In this document: one piece after another, positions 10,701 through 24,220 of the stretch
Layout: each line of letters begins with the position of its first letter
How positions within the stretch are numbered: the stretch's first letter is position 1
NCBI RefSeq assembly: GCF_035582795.1
Contig: NC_134374.1
Coordinates: 26,613,798-26,677,797 of the forward strand
Source of the DNA: Mycteria americana
Lineage: Eukaryota; Chordata; Aves; Ciconiiformes; Ciconiidae
DNA: 64,000 nt
Direction: 5' to 3'
Program-made: the position numbers and the translations under genes
Notes under the pieces: model-generated
Seen by the model: only the letters and a program-made list of their open reading frames with translations
The model's database searches: none
What the model was told of the DNA's origin: nothing

Positions 10701-13700
10701 ATATTCAGCAACAGCTCTTTTGTTTTCCACATCTGCTCCTATTACACCACACTACTTGTTAATGTAGACGTGCTTACCTGTCAAAATGATCCAGGCTTGC
10801 TTGTGTGTCTATTGAACCTGCTCAAACATTTTTAGCAGGACGGATTTTAACCAGGATCAGGGTGGCAGAACTGAGTTAGGGAGCAAGGAGACAGTCAGAT
10901 CTACTGGCACCTCTGTGGAGACAGTAAGCTCCAAGGAAGACAGCCTCAAATGCAGCCAGAATAGTACCTTCAGCCTCAGGCCGGCTGAGCCATCCCTGGG
11001 AGCCAGGCTAGCCCACGGGTGCACTGTGCACCAAACTGCAGTTCTGAAGTTGGCTCCTAAATTCTCCTTCTCCCCGCTGCAAAATGCCATAGGCTCCCCC
11101 ATGGGCTCAGGCGTCACTGATCGACATCAAACTCCTCCTGGAACATGAGTGTGCACCTCCCCAGAGGTCTTACCCTCCAGTTAGCCCTTACGCCCGCTCG
11201 CCTCTCCCTGACCTTCCCTCTCACCTGCCACTGTGATTCGAAACCTTCTCTTCCTCACACTCAGAGCAGCTGCTCATATCTAACTTCCCTCTGCTTCTCC
11301 AGGGCTCCAAGACTGACTTCGTGCTCCAGGCATTCCAGCTCCTACAAGCAGCAGCAGAGCAGGGAGGGAGCGCTCAGTCTTGCCACTAACATTAAGTCAG
11401 TTCTCCCCACCGTACTGAAACTTGGTCAAGTGAATCAATGCGCTGGAACATTGGGCTCAGACAGCCATAAAGAGGGAAAAGAAAACTGGCCCGTGTTTCC
11501 AGGTAGTGGCGTATAATGTGGAAGATGATCTCAGCGCTAACCGTTTCAGACAAACGACCCTTTACCAGTTCTTTCCATCTAAGTCTTGGCTCCATTCATT
11601 TTGCCTGAGACGTAGATCTATTTTTGGAAACCTTAAAAATATACAGGCAGTTGCTAGCCATTTTTATTCCAATGCAGGAACATTATATACTGAAGACATT
11701 ACTCTTGCCTCCTGCACACACGGCAGTTTTTTCCCCGGTGAACACCAAACCCTGACCCATGACAATGTTGGCTAGCTAAGGATTGCAGCTGTTTCTGGGC
11801 TAGAACACGAAGCAGACTCAAAAAAACCCAGAACGTTATTGTGCGGGAGATGCCTAAAGCAGGAGTCTAATCTGGGAATGTTCATGCTACCTCTCCCACC
11901 CTGCTGATTCACTCACAAGTGAAGGGAGCTCCCTCCCACCCTGTTAACACTGCAGGGTGTGATCTGCAGTCCGGGTTGCATGACTGTGACGGCCACGCAG
12001 CCCTGGGCAACCCTCGCCCCCCCCCACGCTCTGCATCCAGCTCTTCTTTTCCCCACAGCAAAACCCGGTGATGCACACGCTGCCCCGCCCAGCTGGATGC
12101 CGGCATGACAGACGGCACCATTTATTTTTCTTAGGTTTTTACTAAACACCTGGCATCCCTCATCCTAAAAGGCAGAGAATTAAGGCATTTAGGACGTTTG
12201 TACCAGCAGTGAGTGGGTTATAAAAACGAGGAATGGATAGGTGGGCGGATAGATGTATCCATACATACTGTGTTCTTAGCTGTTCACTGTCCCAGAAGTG
12301 GCTGTCTTCAGCAACAGACACGGAGAAGCAGACGCTCAGTCCCAATTATGCCTGTTCTGTTTCAGGAGAATTCTGCTATCTTCATAGGGAACACAGCCTT
12401 CCACTGTTAAAACACAGCCACAACTTTTTTTTCTTTGTCTTACGATTTTTTTCTCTCACTTAACCCGTTTCTGTTTGTTTGTTTGTTTTTAAGAAAAGAA
12501 AATACCCCGACAAGGAAAAAAGCCCCCAATGCCAATACTAGTTTTTCAAGCCCAAACACGTATTTTGAGATGAGAAGATCCCAAGCCCAGGAGCCTTCCC
12601 CCTTCCCACCAGAAACCTCCATCCTCAGCACTCCTGGGGACGGGGAGGATCAGCTTACTGATGTTTGTACAGTGCTTTGAAAACACAAAAGTTCTCGGGG
12701 TCGTTCTCTTCTAGAAACCACACAGCCATCAAGATACCAAAGTCCCTCTCAGTGAAAGGCTAGTGTACAGCTAAGAATAATCGTTAAGGAAAAAGGATGG
12801 CTCCTCAAGAGCACAGGAGATACCAGAAGTCCTCACGGAAGCCAAGGAGGTAGATGGCCTTCCAACAGTGCCAGGGCTGAGTCGCAACATCCTGAACGTG
12901 TGTGTTTGTGCCTGTGCCTTTTGGCTTGCTGTGATGATAGGAGAGAGAAGCAGCAGGGCCAGGGCCAGGTTGCCTCTTCCCCGAATCACAGCCCAAGGCT
13001 CCCCTAACAGGTCAGCAAGCCTCCCTGGGCTCAGAGTGCCCCATCCTTTCGGAGGGGTGGTGGGGGCAACAGAGGGCACAGCAATTTCCTACAGCCCCAA
13101 TTACCGGCAGTATCAGTGGAGCCCCATGGTCCCGGGCACTGAAGTCTCCGTCCCTCTGTAGGGAGAAGCAATTTGCCTCCCAGAGCGCTGAGGACCACTA
13201 GAGACTGCCTCGCTGTCCTCTGCTGCCTGCTGCCAGGCTCCATGAAGGAGACAAACACCCGACCTGAATCAGTCAGCAGGCACTTGCTTCTCTGGGAGGA
13301 GTTTAATCTGCTTCTTGCTTGTATTCCCTTCTTTCTCTTCGTGTTGCTCGTCGCAGGACCTCCAAAGTCAGGGAACAGGCCTACATGTTTTGAAAAACAC
13401 TGAGAACTAGAGGAGTTTGAGCTTCTTTGTTTCCTAGCTGCATCCAAATAACTGTTTCCATGCTTAACAAAAATGTTTGCATGATTATTATTATCAGAGA
13501 ATTTACTTTTTTTTTTTTTAAAAAAGAATATGAGATACCCACACACATCCAATTCCAGGAGCTCAGGTCCATTAAAAATGCTGAGGATTTAAACACTCGA
13601 GATTAAATCATGAAAGCTGGCAATATTGCCTCACTTTAACCCAATGGATGGCAAATTCTCTACTTACACAGCTCGAGAGTTGCAATGACAGCAATTTTGC

Positions 13701-16700
13701 CTCCATATCTCTGAAAGTGATTAAACTACCACTCCTTTGGAAAAAGATTTAGTTGTAAGCTTTATGCTATATTAGAAATTCCCCCTGAAGGGCTGGTCCA
13801 CACTATTGGCTGTATTTAGTACTCTAAAACTACAAGCCAGTGTCCAGTAAACCATTATGCATTTCATAAATCATGAGGTTTGGCTTTTTTAATCATTGTT
13901 ATTTGCTAGCTGGCTTTTCCACCTTAGTATGATACGTGTATCAGCACTACGAAGACGAAAAGCTGTATTTTTTTCAAAACTGAAGCTGAGATTCTGATCT
14001 GGTCATGGGAGTCCATCAGGCGGGTCTTTAAGGTTTTTATTTCAGATAATAATAGCAGAAAAGTGAAGAATTTGTCTTCACCTCTCCAAGTCATTAATCG
14101 GAAGTTTTCCATTGTGCTCTCTAGGAGCTGAATAATGAATAACAGAAGCTTGTTGGGTTGATCCTCCGCCACTGTGACAAATTTCCATCTTCTGCTTGCG
14201 TTGATACATGAAGAGCTACGAAACTTTCCTGGGCCTTATTTGCCTTTGGCCACAGCAAAACGCTAATGCAGCTGTAATCGCAGGGTTTCCCTCAGGTCAC
14301 ACCCATCCTGCCTGTTTCCTCAGAGGATTTACACCAGCAAGGTTAAAATTGCACAGCTGAACCATACAAGAACCATTTTCTTCCTTTTTACTTGGCTGTG
14401 GTTAGGAAAAATCAATGGTAAGGAGAGCAGAAACCACAGCCCACTGGATTTCTCTTTGTTTACTGGCATTCAGCCACGTGGCTGTGTTTGCCATAGATTA
14501 CTCTGCAATGGGAACTGCTGACAGTACAAGTGGATGCACAGTGGGCTGCCCCACAGCACTTCAGAGGCAAGAAAACCAGAGGGTTGCTGGTGTTCCCAGA
14601 GGAGACTTACAAATTTACCTGCTTTGATGCATGGAAGAGCTGAATATTACGGAAGTAAATAACCTTCTTTCCCCTCCATACCTGCAGGAAGTAGCTTTCT
14701 TCTTTCCTCTTGCAGAGTCATGGGAACAGAGAAAGTAGGTTTGTGGGGGGCCTCAAAATGTGATCCAGCATTATCTAGCCCCCATTTGGTGGACCACTGG
14801 TGGGCTGCAGAACATCATACATGCACACATTGCTTGAGACACAGGCAGCAGAGCCAGTTCGGCACAGGATCTGCATCTTGCAGAAAGCTCTGAGACTGCA
14901 GGAAGGTTATAAAGAAATCTGGGTTTGAATATTTTCAGTTCAAGGAGAGAAAAGGGAAGCATAGTGAGAAGGTCCGTTCTACAGTCAAAGGTAGGCTGGC
15001 CAAGGAGGAGGTGCTAGAGTGCTCCAAGTTTGACCTCAGACACCGTCTCTCTCTCTCACAAACATGCGCTGTCAAAATGTTGGTGTGTATCCAAATGCAC
15101 CGTTTTGTTTAGTGAAGACAGCTGGACATGGGGAGAGGAGGGAAGTACATGCCCTGCACTTCCCGCAAGGTAAGGTCTCAGCACAACGTGTGAAGACAGC
15201 GATTTGCTCCAGAGAGATTTGCAGTCCAAGTCCAAAACTGGGGCATGCCCCCGTCCCGGACTTGGCATGCAGATCCTGTCACTACCACCAAAGACAGTGG
15301 AGGACAGCGTTAGAAACTGAACGCACTTCGCCATAGAGCTCCAAGGGCTTCCGTTGTGCACTGGCTGAGCTTAGCATTTCAGTTCCTGCAGTGTGGTCAG
15401 CACTGTCAGAAGGGATGAAGTTGGATAGTTAACTTTGCTTTAAAGACAGGAATATGTACTACGTGGCTTCTTGAGAGTCCATTCCTGCTTTCTATTATTC
15501 CTATTACTTGACGCATTTGTAGGAGCTTAATGCTTTCAGAATCATAAGAAGTATAGGAATAGGATGGCGTAAGGTAGGGCAGAATAGCATACTACAGAAC
15601 AGCATAGAAGCAAACTCGTTCTTATCAGTGGTCATCATGTCCTCGTGTTGTATTTACAATGTCAGTATAGTAAAGATTTCAGGCAATGTCAATTCAGTAA
15701 GCATTTCATTTCAGCAACACAAACGTACAACTAGAGCCACTCCCACAATAACCAACATAGGGTCAGACACCGCCTGCATAGCCTGCCTGGATAACTTGAG
15801 CTTTCTTGGAACAAAATATAAACCCTGTATTGCCCCCTACAACATGCAAAAATGGTGAAGTACATCGCCGCACCACACTGTATTTCATTAACCCACCCCT
15901 GGGCTGATGCCTTCTCTCTGAGAAAATGGATTGCTTTGAAAGAGTGGCTCATTAATCTCAAGAGGAATTACTGCAAGTTGTTCTGTCTTGCCTCAGTTTC
16001 CCCAGTTAATGCTTAATTACTGGGATGCTGACGGTCTTAACAGTTGCAATGCACTCTGAGGGCCAAAGGTGAAAAAAGATTATGGCATTACTCAGCTTCC
16101 CGGGATTCATTCGGTATTATGAGTATTCTGGGGGATTGGCAGGGAACCTGCCTTACTCAGAACTAGTTTGTATCTTATTAGTCAAACCACTGGTCCCTGG
16201 GGAATCCTCCGAGCATGTGGGGATCTTATGGTGCGAAAGTGTTGAAAGTACTGTTAGAAACACTGCTAAGGACTTCCAGTAATCACAAGAGGAGGTTTCA
16301 CACTCCAGATCTTTGCCCAAGCTCTTGGATGCAGGAAGCCGACCCACTCCCTTTGCCCCAGCACTGCTACTGTTGGTAAATAAACAGGGAATATAAAGCC
16401 CTGTTTCTCTGGACAAATAAAAAACACAAGAGAACAAGCAGAAAACAGATATTGATTACTGGCAGTTGGCTGACGAGCGCTGAGTAGCTCTTTGTATTTC
16501 AGAATAGAAATGGCAATATGGTGTTGCTTCAGCGGCACATTTCTGCACAGATGATGCTCAGTCCACCTACGCCTGATGGCTGGTATCAATAGCGTGCAAC
16601 AGGACAAGGAGATGTCAAAATAATGCAGTGCTCACCACGTACAAACTCCGCTCCCTGTGTGGAGGCCTGGAGCCTGACCTTTGGGACCTTTTATTCCTGG

Positions 16701-19700
16701 CCAGAAGATCCTGTTCCTTAGATACATACAAAACATGTCAAAAACCAGTGCCCACCTACTTTTCTGGGTTGCTGAGCAGCTGATCTCCCAAGACATTGCT
16801 TGGCCTTGGGTGACCTGGCCCATTTCTCCCCTGGATGCAGACAAAAGCACTGACTTGCAGACATGTGCAGGCTGCTAACACCTATTTCAAAGAGAATGAA
16901 ATTAGGAAGCTGCTTCGTCCACCACAAACGACCACAGAAAATTATTTTTTCCTCAGGCTTTTTCCTCCTTTCCATGAAGATGCAGATGATTTTGAATTAA
17001 TTGAAATGGTATATGTTGGAGGGAGTACCCAGAGCCTCCTATGCCACATGATACATCACATATCCTGGCTTGTTAGCATTAAAATGTAGCAGACATCCCC
17101 TTCCCGCCCCCGCAAAACCTACATAGACTAACCGACTTTACTAGTCCTACAACCACACCCTGCCATGCTTGTTCAGTCCCTGCCCCAGGCCTCTGCGTGT
17201 CCACAGCAGGCCAAAACACAAATACACCAATCAACTACAAAGCTTAAAAAGCCAACACCTTCCCTGGGTTTCTCTCAGGTTACTTCATGAGGTCCATTTC
17301 TTGGGCGCTGACGTTAATTTTATATCCATCCACTTGTCGTGCGAACCTTGTCCATTGACTTCAGGGCACCTAAAAGGCCAAGTGTGAGGACAGAATATAT
17401 GTTCAAACTGCCTGACTCTTTTTCCAGTCTCTCCTGAAAAGGGCCTTGGTCAGGCAAATTGATCTTACGTTAGCTCGCTGCTGGAATTTTGCTCCCGCTT
17501 TTACTCACATACCCAGATCCAGAGTGCCCTGGGGGCTCAGGTAGTCACAGTCACATGAACGTGCTGACCCAGAGAAAGCTGCTGATCTGTACAGCCACCC
17601 CGAACAGACAGTGTCCAAAGGCTCTCTTCTTACACAGGTGTCCAGGGACTCTTCTTTCCTCTATCTCTGATACCACTCAATGGCATTCACTAAGAACAAA
17701 ATACAGGGAAGGTTTCCTGGTTCCTGCTAACAAATGTGAAAAACAGAGACTCGAGAACCCAGCCTAGTAGACTATTTTAGTGAATATACAATAGAGAGGT
17801 ATAAAATTATAGAACAGGCTTAGGTGGGATGCTCCTTTGGCAATTTTTTTCCCCTTCTAAGTTAGCAGATAGATGATGAAACAGCTTGGGAATGTTTTGT
17901 AGTTCCCTATTGCGGCCTTTAATAAGGTCAAACCAGCATTAATGACGTTGTCTGGAAAAGTTCAACACAAGCAATCTTGGCTAGCTGCTTAAACCCAGTC
18001 TAAGTCCTCTGGTTTGTGTGACATTCAGTCAAATGGATTTTTAGTCATTGTTTTCAGAGCCACATTCCCTTTCTTCCTTTTTAGCTACATGGTCCTCCCT
18101 AAATGGTAGTATATTCCAGGTGCTGAGCATCGCTCTGGGTATTTATCCAAACTCTGCCCCAATCTGAAGAAGCCATCTGTCCTTTCCATGTCTAAGTCAC
18201 TACACCTGCAACACTGGGGTAATGTCTTTCACCAGGAGCCTTAAACCTTCAGGGAAAAAAAGGACATTAAATACTATCTAGTACTTTCTGGTTTGCCAGT
18301 CCATGTACGTGAAGTGGGTCGGTTTCCCTCCAGTTGCATTTTCTTGCAGTTTCCATTTTACAGTAGTTAGGGGAAGTAGACAACAAAACACAAATAAGGT
18401 ATTTATTTCTTTTTAGAAGATTTCCTTTCACACAGGCTGTGTTTCTGTGAACACAGAATACTGGATCCAGACGGTTCTGGGTCACTGACAGTAAACTTTT
18501 CATCTGGAGCAGGCAGGGACATTTCTGGCTGATTGGCTAGGTCATTCTGAGTTTTGCTGACTTCATGCTTTAATGCTAGCACACTTCAGCAGAGATGAGA
18601 TTTGATCTGGCATAAATCTATAGGGGCATGGACAGGTGATGTTTGATCCATCTCCCTGGGACAAACAAGTTCAGCAATGTTTTTTTAATACATTTGAATC
18701 AGAAGAAAGAGCCACCTCTGGACTGGCTCCTTGTATCACCAGGCCAATGCGTTTCTGGTCTGATACTTAGCGTCTTAAACCTGGATTTACTGCCCCGATG
18801 AATGACTGCTCTTACAGGTTCTCTTCCACTTTGTTTTTGCCTAGCTTTCCACAATAAATGGAGTCAAACTTTCCAGGATGATTCACCCTGGCTATAAGCA
18901 GAGATAATCCTGTACAAATCAGTGGGAAGGAATCGAGCACACTTTGCTGCTCTCCCAAACTCATCATCATAACCTAAACTGCTATCATTTCTACTTTGTC
19001 ATCTTTACTAATCTTCTCTCTGCACCATTTCGTATTTGGCATAAGGGATGAAGTATTCTCACAAATCCCAATCATACTACATCACAGTACTGTGCCATTT
19101 TAATCTTTGTCATACCCAGGAAACATGGCATCACATCATGCCATAAAACCGAAATGGGAAATGTTTAGCATCAAAGGCTACCTATGTCAAAAACCACAGA
19201 ACACTAGCCTGCCCTGCAGAGAGCCGAAGCAGCCTGCAGTGCATACCCAGCCTTGTGCAGGCAAGTCGTTCCTGTGCTGGGGGAATGAAATGGGACTCAG
19301 CACATGACCCAGGCTTTCTCCTGCACAAACAAGGATCAATATCCTAGAAACACACAAGACAGCGTCTTAGAAGAACATTCACACCACACAAAACTCCACA
19401 ACTACCCCCCCCCCCCAACTGCAATCATAATCATCAATCTATCGCCAGGTACTCAGCCCTGTCATTTAGCAGGCCACATGTTTTCGTGTGACTCAGCAAA
19501 AATCCCAGAGGCAGAATAACTGTATGCTAGATCTGGCAAATTCAGTGCTTAGAAGGAGCTCTTCTCCTCCCCTCCATTGCCAAGCCTGGTGCCTGGCTCA
19601 CAGCAGAGCTGGGCATAAATATGCAGGTTCCTGATGCTGTCATCAGAACCTAGCCCTTGATTTCACTGGGTGCAGAGTCCTGACACAGTTGTGCATAAAT

Positions 19701-20169
19701 TTAAGTTCACTTCAGTTCCCAGTGCTGCACCCTGCAGCATTGGGAATGAAGAGCAAACTACTTAACGAGTGATAATCATCTTGTATATATAGCTTTGAAA
19801 AGAGCTCAGCATGGTGAAGAATTGAATGCTTTGGTTCTCCCATCCAAAAATAGCTCATGGGGAACAACCCACTTTTTCCAGTATTCCAGTAAGTCCAAAT
19901 GAGAGTAATAACAGCAAAACTTATACATGGTTGTTATTTTTTGTCCAGTAAACTGCAAGACCATACTGTTTCTTCTTAATGTCAATCCCAAGCGTGCTTT
20001 ATTTACTAGACTTGCTTGTAGCATTCTTCTCTAGGCTGACTTTCTTCAGACTTTTCAAGTCTACTTTATGGTAAGACACATCTAATTTTCTGATATTATT
20101 TGGAGGTATAGGATTGGTTTAAGCTCACATTAAGAGAATCCATTCTATCCCATAAGGTGGTGGCTCATT

Positions 20170-20220
20170 TAATCTCAGTGCCTCAGTTTCCTTACATATA
20201 ACATGAAAACACTAATTTCT
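20170..20220 (+). repeat. Possible MIR-type SINE fragment
   Basis: The words 'tctcagtgcctcagtttcct' followed by an A/T-rich segment match the remembered MIR consensus region around CTCAGTTTCCTCATCTGTAAAATG. It is short and degraded, so assignment is tentative. Confidence 0.35.
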
Positions 20221-20799
20221 CCTGTTTCAAGAACAAAGGTACACTGTAATTACTGATGTTTGCCAAGCAGTTGGTGGGTGTGCAAGGGAGGGTATGAGTC
20301 TAAATTATTATAAATACAGCACTGTATTTATGAAGTTTGTTACCTTGCTTAGGACAAAAACAGATCTGGCAGATATCCCACTGTGGTCTATCTGAAAGGC
20401 TGCCCAAAGAGATTGTGGCTGAAGGGTGTGGGGTGGAATCAGCCTAGTTATTGTTCCTCTCGGGAAAGTTATGAGAGCCCATCTCTGTGAACCTGATTCT
20501 GTTCTTCCTTACAGTGATGCAGACTGAGGGCAGTGATTCAGGATTAACTGTAACCGAGACACAAATCTGACCCGTTGGGTCAAATTCCAGGATAGTTCAT
20601 GTATGCCGGCTCCGAAGAGCTTGGCTCTTCGCTTTCCGGGTAAATGTCTCTATTGATCTAATGCTCAGGAAAGGAGGAAGAACATTTCACAGGCAATCTC
20701 TGCTATATTGAGGGCTAGCTTCACCTTTCAAAATTATCAAATTAATTCCATATTGGACTGTTTTATATAATCCACAGCTTTTTACTTAACTACCTTGTT

Positions 20800-20842
20800 T
20801 GTAGAGTGATTTGGAATAAAAGTGGGTACTATAAAAAAAGTG
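20800..20842 (+). repeat. Possible ancient SINE 3' fragment
   Basis: The segment 'gtagagtgatttggaataaa' and the following 'ggtactataaa' resemble the AAAGCGCTTTGGGAT...GCTATATAAA ending seen in several old amniote SINEs. Tentative. Confidence 0.3.
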
Positions 20843-23800
20843 GATGTCTGGGAACGATGAACTGATGTGATTTCGGTGAGGGGCTCCCCGTGCTTGTCCT
20901 CAGCTAAGAGCATTTCTTGTATTTCAGCTCTGCTTCTAAAGTAACCATGGTTCAAGGCATCAATATTTCATGAGGCATAAACGGTTCCCCTTTAGGAAAA
21001 GTAAAAGCAGTTTTTCCTGTTTGTGAAATTTCCACGTTGCCAAGAACAAGAAAGCTTTCGAAACTCTATCTTTGCTGCTTGCAGAGCTTCACTGCCTTAT
21101 AGGGTCTGAATCCCCTGGATTCACACTGGGGGCGGGCTGGGAATGCTGGCTTTTCCTCCTTCTGGGTGATTCTGGGAGGCCCGCAAATGATGTCATGGTA
21201 CATTTTAGGCTACAATAACAGGAAATCATCAAGTGTTTACACTGGCAGACTGGGCTGTGATGTGATTTTCCTCCTCTTCCTCTCCGCCCCCCCCGCCCAC
21301 CTCGCCCCTGCCATTGACTTCCTTGATGTATCTGCTTCCTCCGATTAAAATACTACAAGGTGACAACACTGAAGGAGGAAAAAGGAAAGTGGGGGAGGGA
21401 GACAGAAAGGCATATTTTAAAAGGATGATTCCCCTCGTATCACTCACACAGAGCACGATCCCCGCCGCCAGCCCTGTACGCATTGTGTTAGTACAGCAGC
21501 CCAGACACAAGTCAGAAACTTGGCCTGCTGAGGCACTAGAGAATGTACCTCTCCAAGCTGCAGAAATGAAAAAGAAACTCTCCCCTCCCTAGCACAGATG
21601 AGTCACAGAAGAGATCTCCCTGGCAAAGTTTTGCTTCTGAACTTCCCCGTGGCTGGGGAAACTGTGCCACGCAGGCACATCTGAAAATGTATGGCATAGG
21701 ATGATGGACTCCAAGGAGCAGGAGGCCACGCTCTCAGGGCTTGGGTCAGAGGAAGGATGCAAGTGAACTTTACCCAGAGACTGTGCCACAATTTGAGGCC
21801 AGCATCAGGTTCCAGTCAGAGGTGAGTGAAGGTGCTGGGGTTGGGCTGGCTTTCAGGCACTGCTTGGACCAGGGATGCACAGCATGAATGTTAGATATTC
21901 TGTCCTTTCCAGCTTGCTAATGTGGAGGGAAGAAGGAGGAAGATGTGAGGAAGCATCCAGAAGACAAGGGATTCCAATGAGGAAAATCAGGAGTACTGCT
22001 AGAGCAATTGGCTTTGGGGCATTCATGTTTCCCTGAAGGATACAGCATGACTCTGTCCTTCCAGCCCGTTGCTGCTGCACTGGGCCAGCAGAGCTCGCAC
22101 ACGCAGCTCAGAGCTGGGGCACGCTGAGGAGCAGCTAGGGGTGGCTAACTCTAGCGCAGATATCGGGATTGCTGGAGCTGAAGGAGGATGTATGAAGAGA
22201 CAGGTCATTTACAGCGATGTGGAAGGAAGTCTGAGATGAGAAAGATGGCAAATATTAGAGGAGTTTTCTGTAAATGAAGATGTGTAAAAGAAGCGTACCT
22301 CAAGATAAGCTGGGGTCTCCTTTCTACACTCTGTCACAAGACAAGGTACCCAATGAAACGGAAAAGGCAATTCACTTTAAAGATTTTTTTTTGGCACAGT
22401 ATGCACTTAGCCTGACATAGGATGTCACTGAGACCACAGAATTTCTGCCTGTTCAGGAGACAATTGGACTTTTTATAGATAAAAAGGTCCATGGTGTATA
22501 ACATACAGAAACAAAGACTGGAGCAGCAGGGTGTACAATCAGGCTAATTTCTAACCTGTCTCTTGCTAGACTGTATGCAAACTTATCCTGCTGCAAGGAA
22601 ATGGTAGAGACCCACAGGAGCCCTGTCTCTGTTCCTTGAGCTCTCCTGTCCCTTGGTTTTCCATGACACAGGAATGTCATGGCTTGCAACCATGTGAAGA
22701 TCCTGGTGTGTGTCTTACATTTAGTCCTCCTTGTGGAGAAAGGTCTTTCCTGACACCTTCAGCAACTGTGATAGATTTGCAAAGAGTGGGCCTTCTGCTT
22801 TAAAATCCTTATTTTCTGTGGATGCCTTTTTAGTGTGTGTTGGCCACGAGCTCCTCTGACTACAGCCACAAAATAGTGGAAAGGGCACCCCCTGAAACCC
22901 TATGAGCGTCCTCTCCCTGAAACCCCCTGGTAGAGCATAACGTGTGTGCTTCCCAGAAACAGGCCCTAGTAAGCTCACTCAGTGGGACATTTGCTTTCTT
23001 TTGCAGATAGGAAGGACATTGCATCCTGATTGAGGAACACATGACTCCAATATGGGAGACATCCGTCTCCCATCCCCTGTCCAGTGAGAGGGTTCACCAT
23101 CTTGACCTTGGCATGAATCATCCTCAGCCCAAATGATAGTTCTTTGGAGCTGCAGAAATGCTGGATAATAAAGTGGTGTGTTTGTTTATCCTTGCCGAGA
23201 CTCTAAGTTGTCAACCAAGCCTCAGGCATAGCCGATAGAAATGAAGGCAGAGAATGAGGCCACACTTGTCGCAGCTGATGGAGGTAATGGAGGCTTGGCC
23301 AACGCAACTGTGTCCTTCCCTTTTCTGCTGCATCTCCCTGCTCCTTTCTTGTCTCATCCTGCTAAGTCTAGACACGAACAGGGCAGGAAGAGAGAGAGTA
23401 GCAAATAAAATAATTTTATTTCTATTGTCTATTCCTCTCCATTCATGCAGCATCAGCAACACTGACAGATTTAAATCATGCCGAGAAATCTCCCACATGG
23501 AAAAGCAAAAAGCCTGAGACAGTCACTCTGCAAAACTACTAGGATGCAAGAAGTCTTTCTCAGAGCACCATGACTGTTCAGCACATTTAGAAATTGCAGA
23601 TCTCCAGTTCATAAAGCTCAAGAGCAGAAAGGCAGGAAAACCTTTCTGAAAAAAATACAGTTAGAGGCACTTACACCCTGCATCTATGCTGCAAGTGTAA
23701 AGTGCAATTTACAGCAGTTAGCGGAAGGAACAGGAACCATGAAGATGTGACTTCACCACTTTAAGTTACTCAAATACTTATCTGTGGTCAGTGACAACTT

Positions 23801-24167
23801 GATACAAACTGCATTAAAGCCGCTGGTGCTATGTCCTCCATGTTACTACCAATGATGTTATTACTTGAGGCAGCTAATCAGGGCTGTGAGGAAAAGACCA
23901 TCCCAGCAATGCTCACACATTCGTTATCCTCCAGCATGGGTCTGTCCTGGTCCAGAATAAACAGCGAGCTTTTGCCCCAAGCAGGCAGCTGGGATCTTAA
24001 GCCCACTTAAACATGTACTTCACTCCCAGACATGCTTAAAATGAAGCACAATCTCAAGTGCTTTGCTGAATGAGGGGTTGAGGCTTTCCTCTCTTTAATA
24101 ATCCCAAAGGCAAATTGTAAGGGTTTACCCGCTGGTAAGTTGTGTGGACTAATTAGCTCATCTTTAG

Positions 24168-24220
24168 GAAGCACTTTAAAGATGAAGAGTCCCGTGCGCT
24201 CTAATTATTATTATTAAATA
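24168..24220 (+). repeat. Possible ancient SINE 3' fragment ending in ATT repeats
   Basis: 'gaagcactttaaagatgaag' followed by a (TTA/ATT)n end resembles the 3' tail of CORE-type SINEs, where a core is followed by a short A/T triplet repeat. Tentative. Confidence 0.4.

Noticed and set aside
13031-13552. 173-codon minus-strand open frame
   Set aside because: Runs through an A/T-rich low-complexity segment (poly-Lys) and shows no family features.
15540-15610. Loose GAATAG/AGCATA repetition, considered as a decayed CR1 tail
   Set aside because: No CR1 3' UTR sequence (CCCTTCCAAC or its complement) lies beside it.
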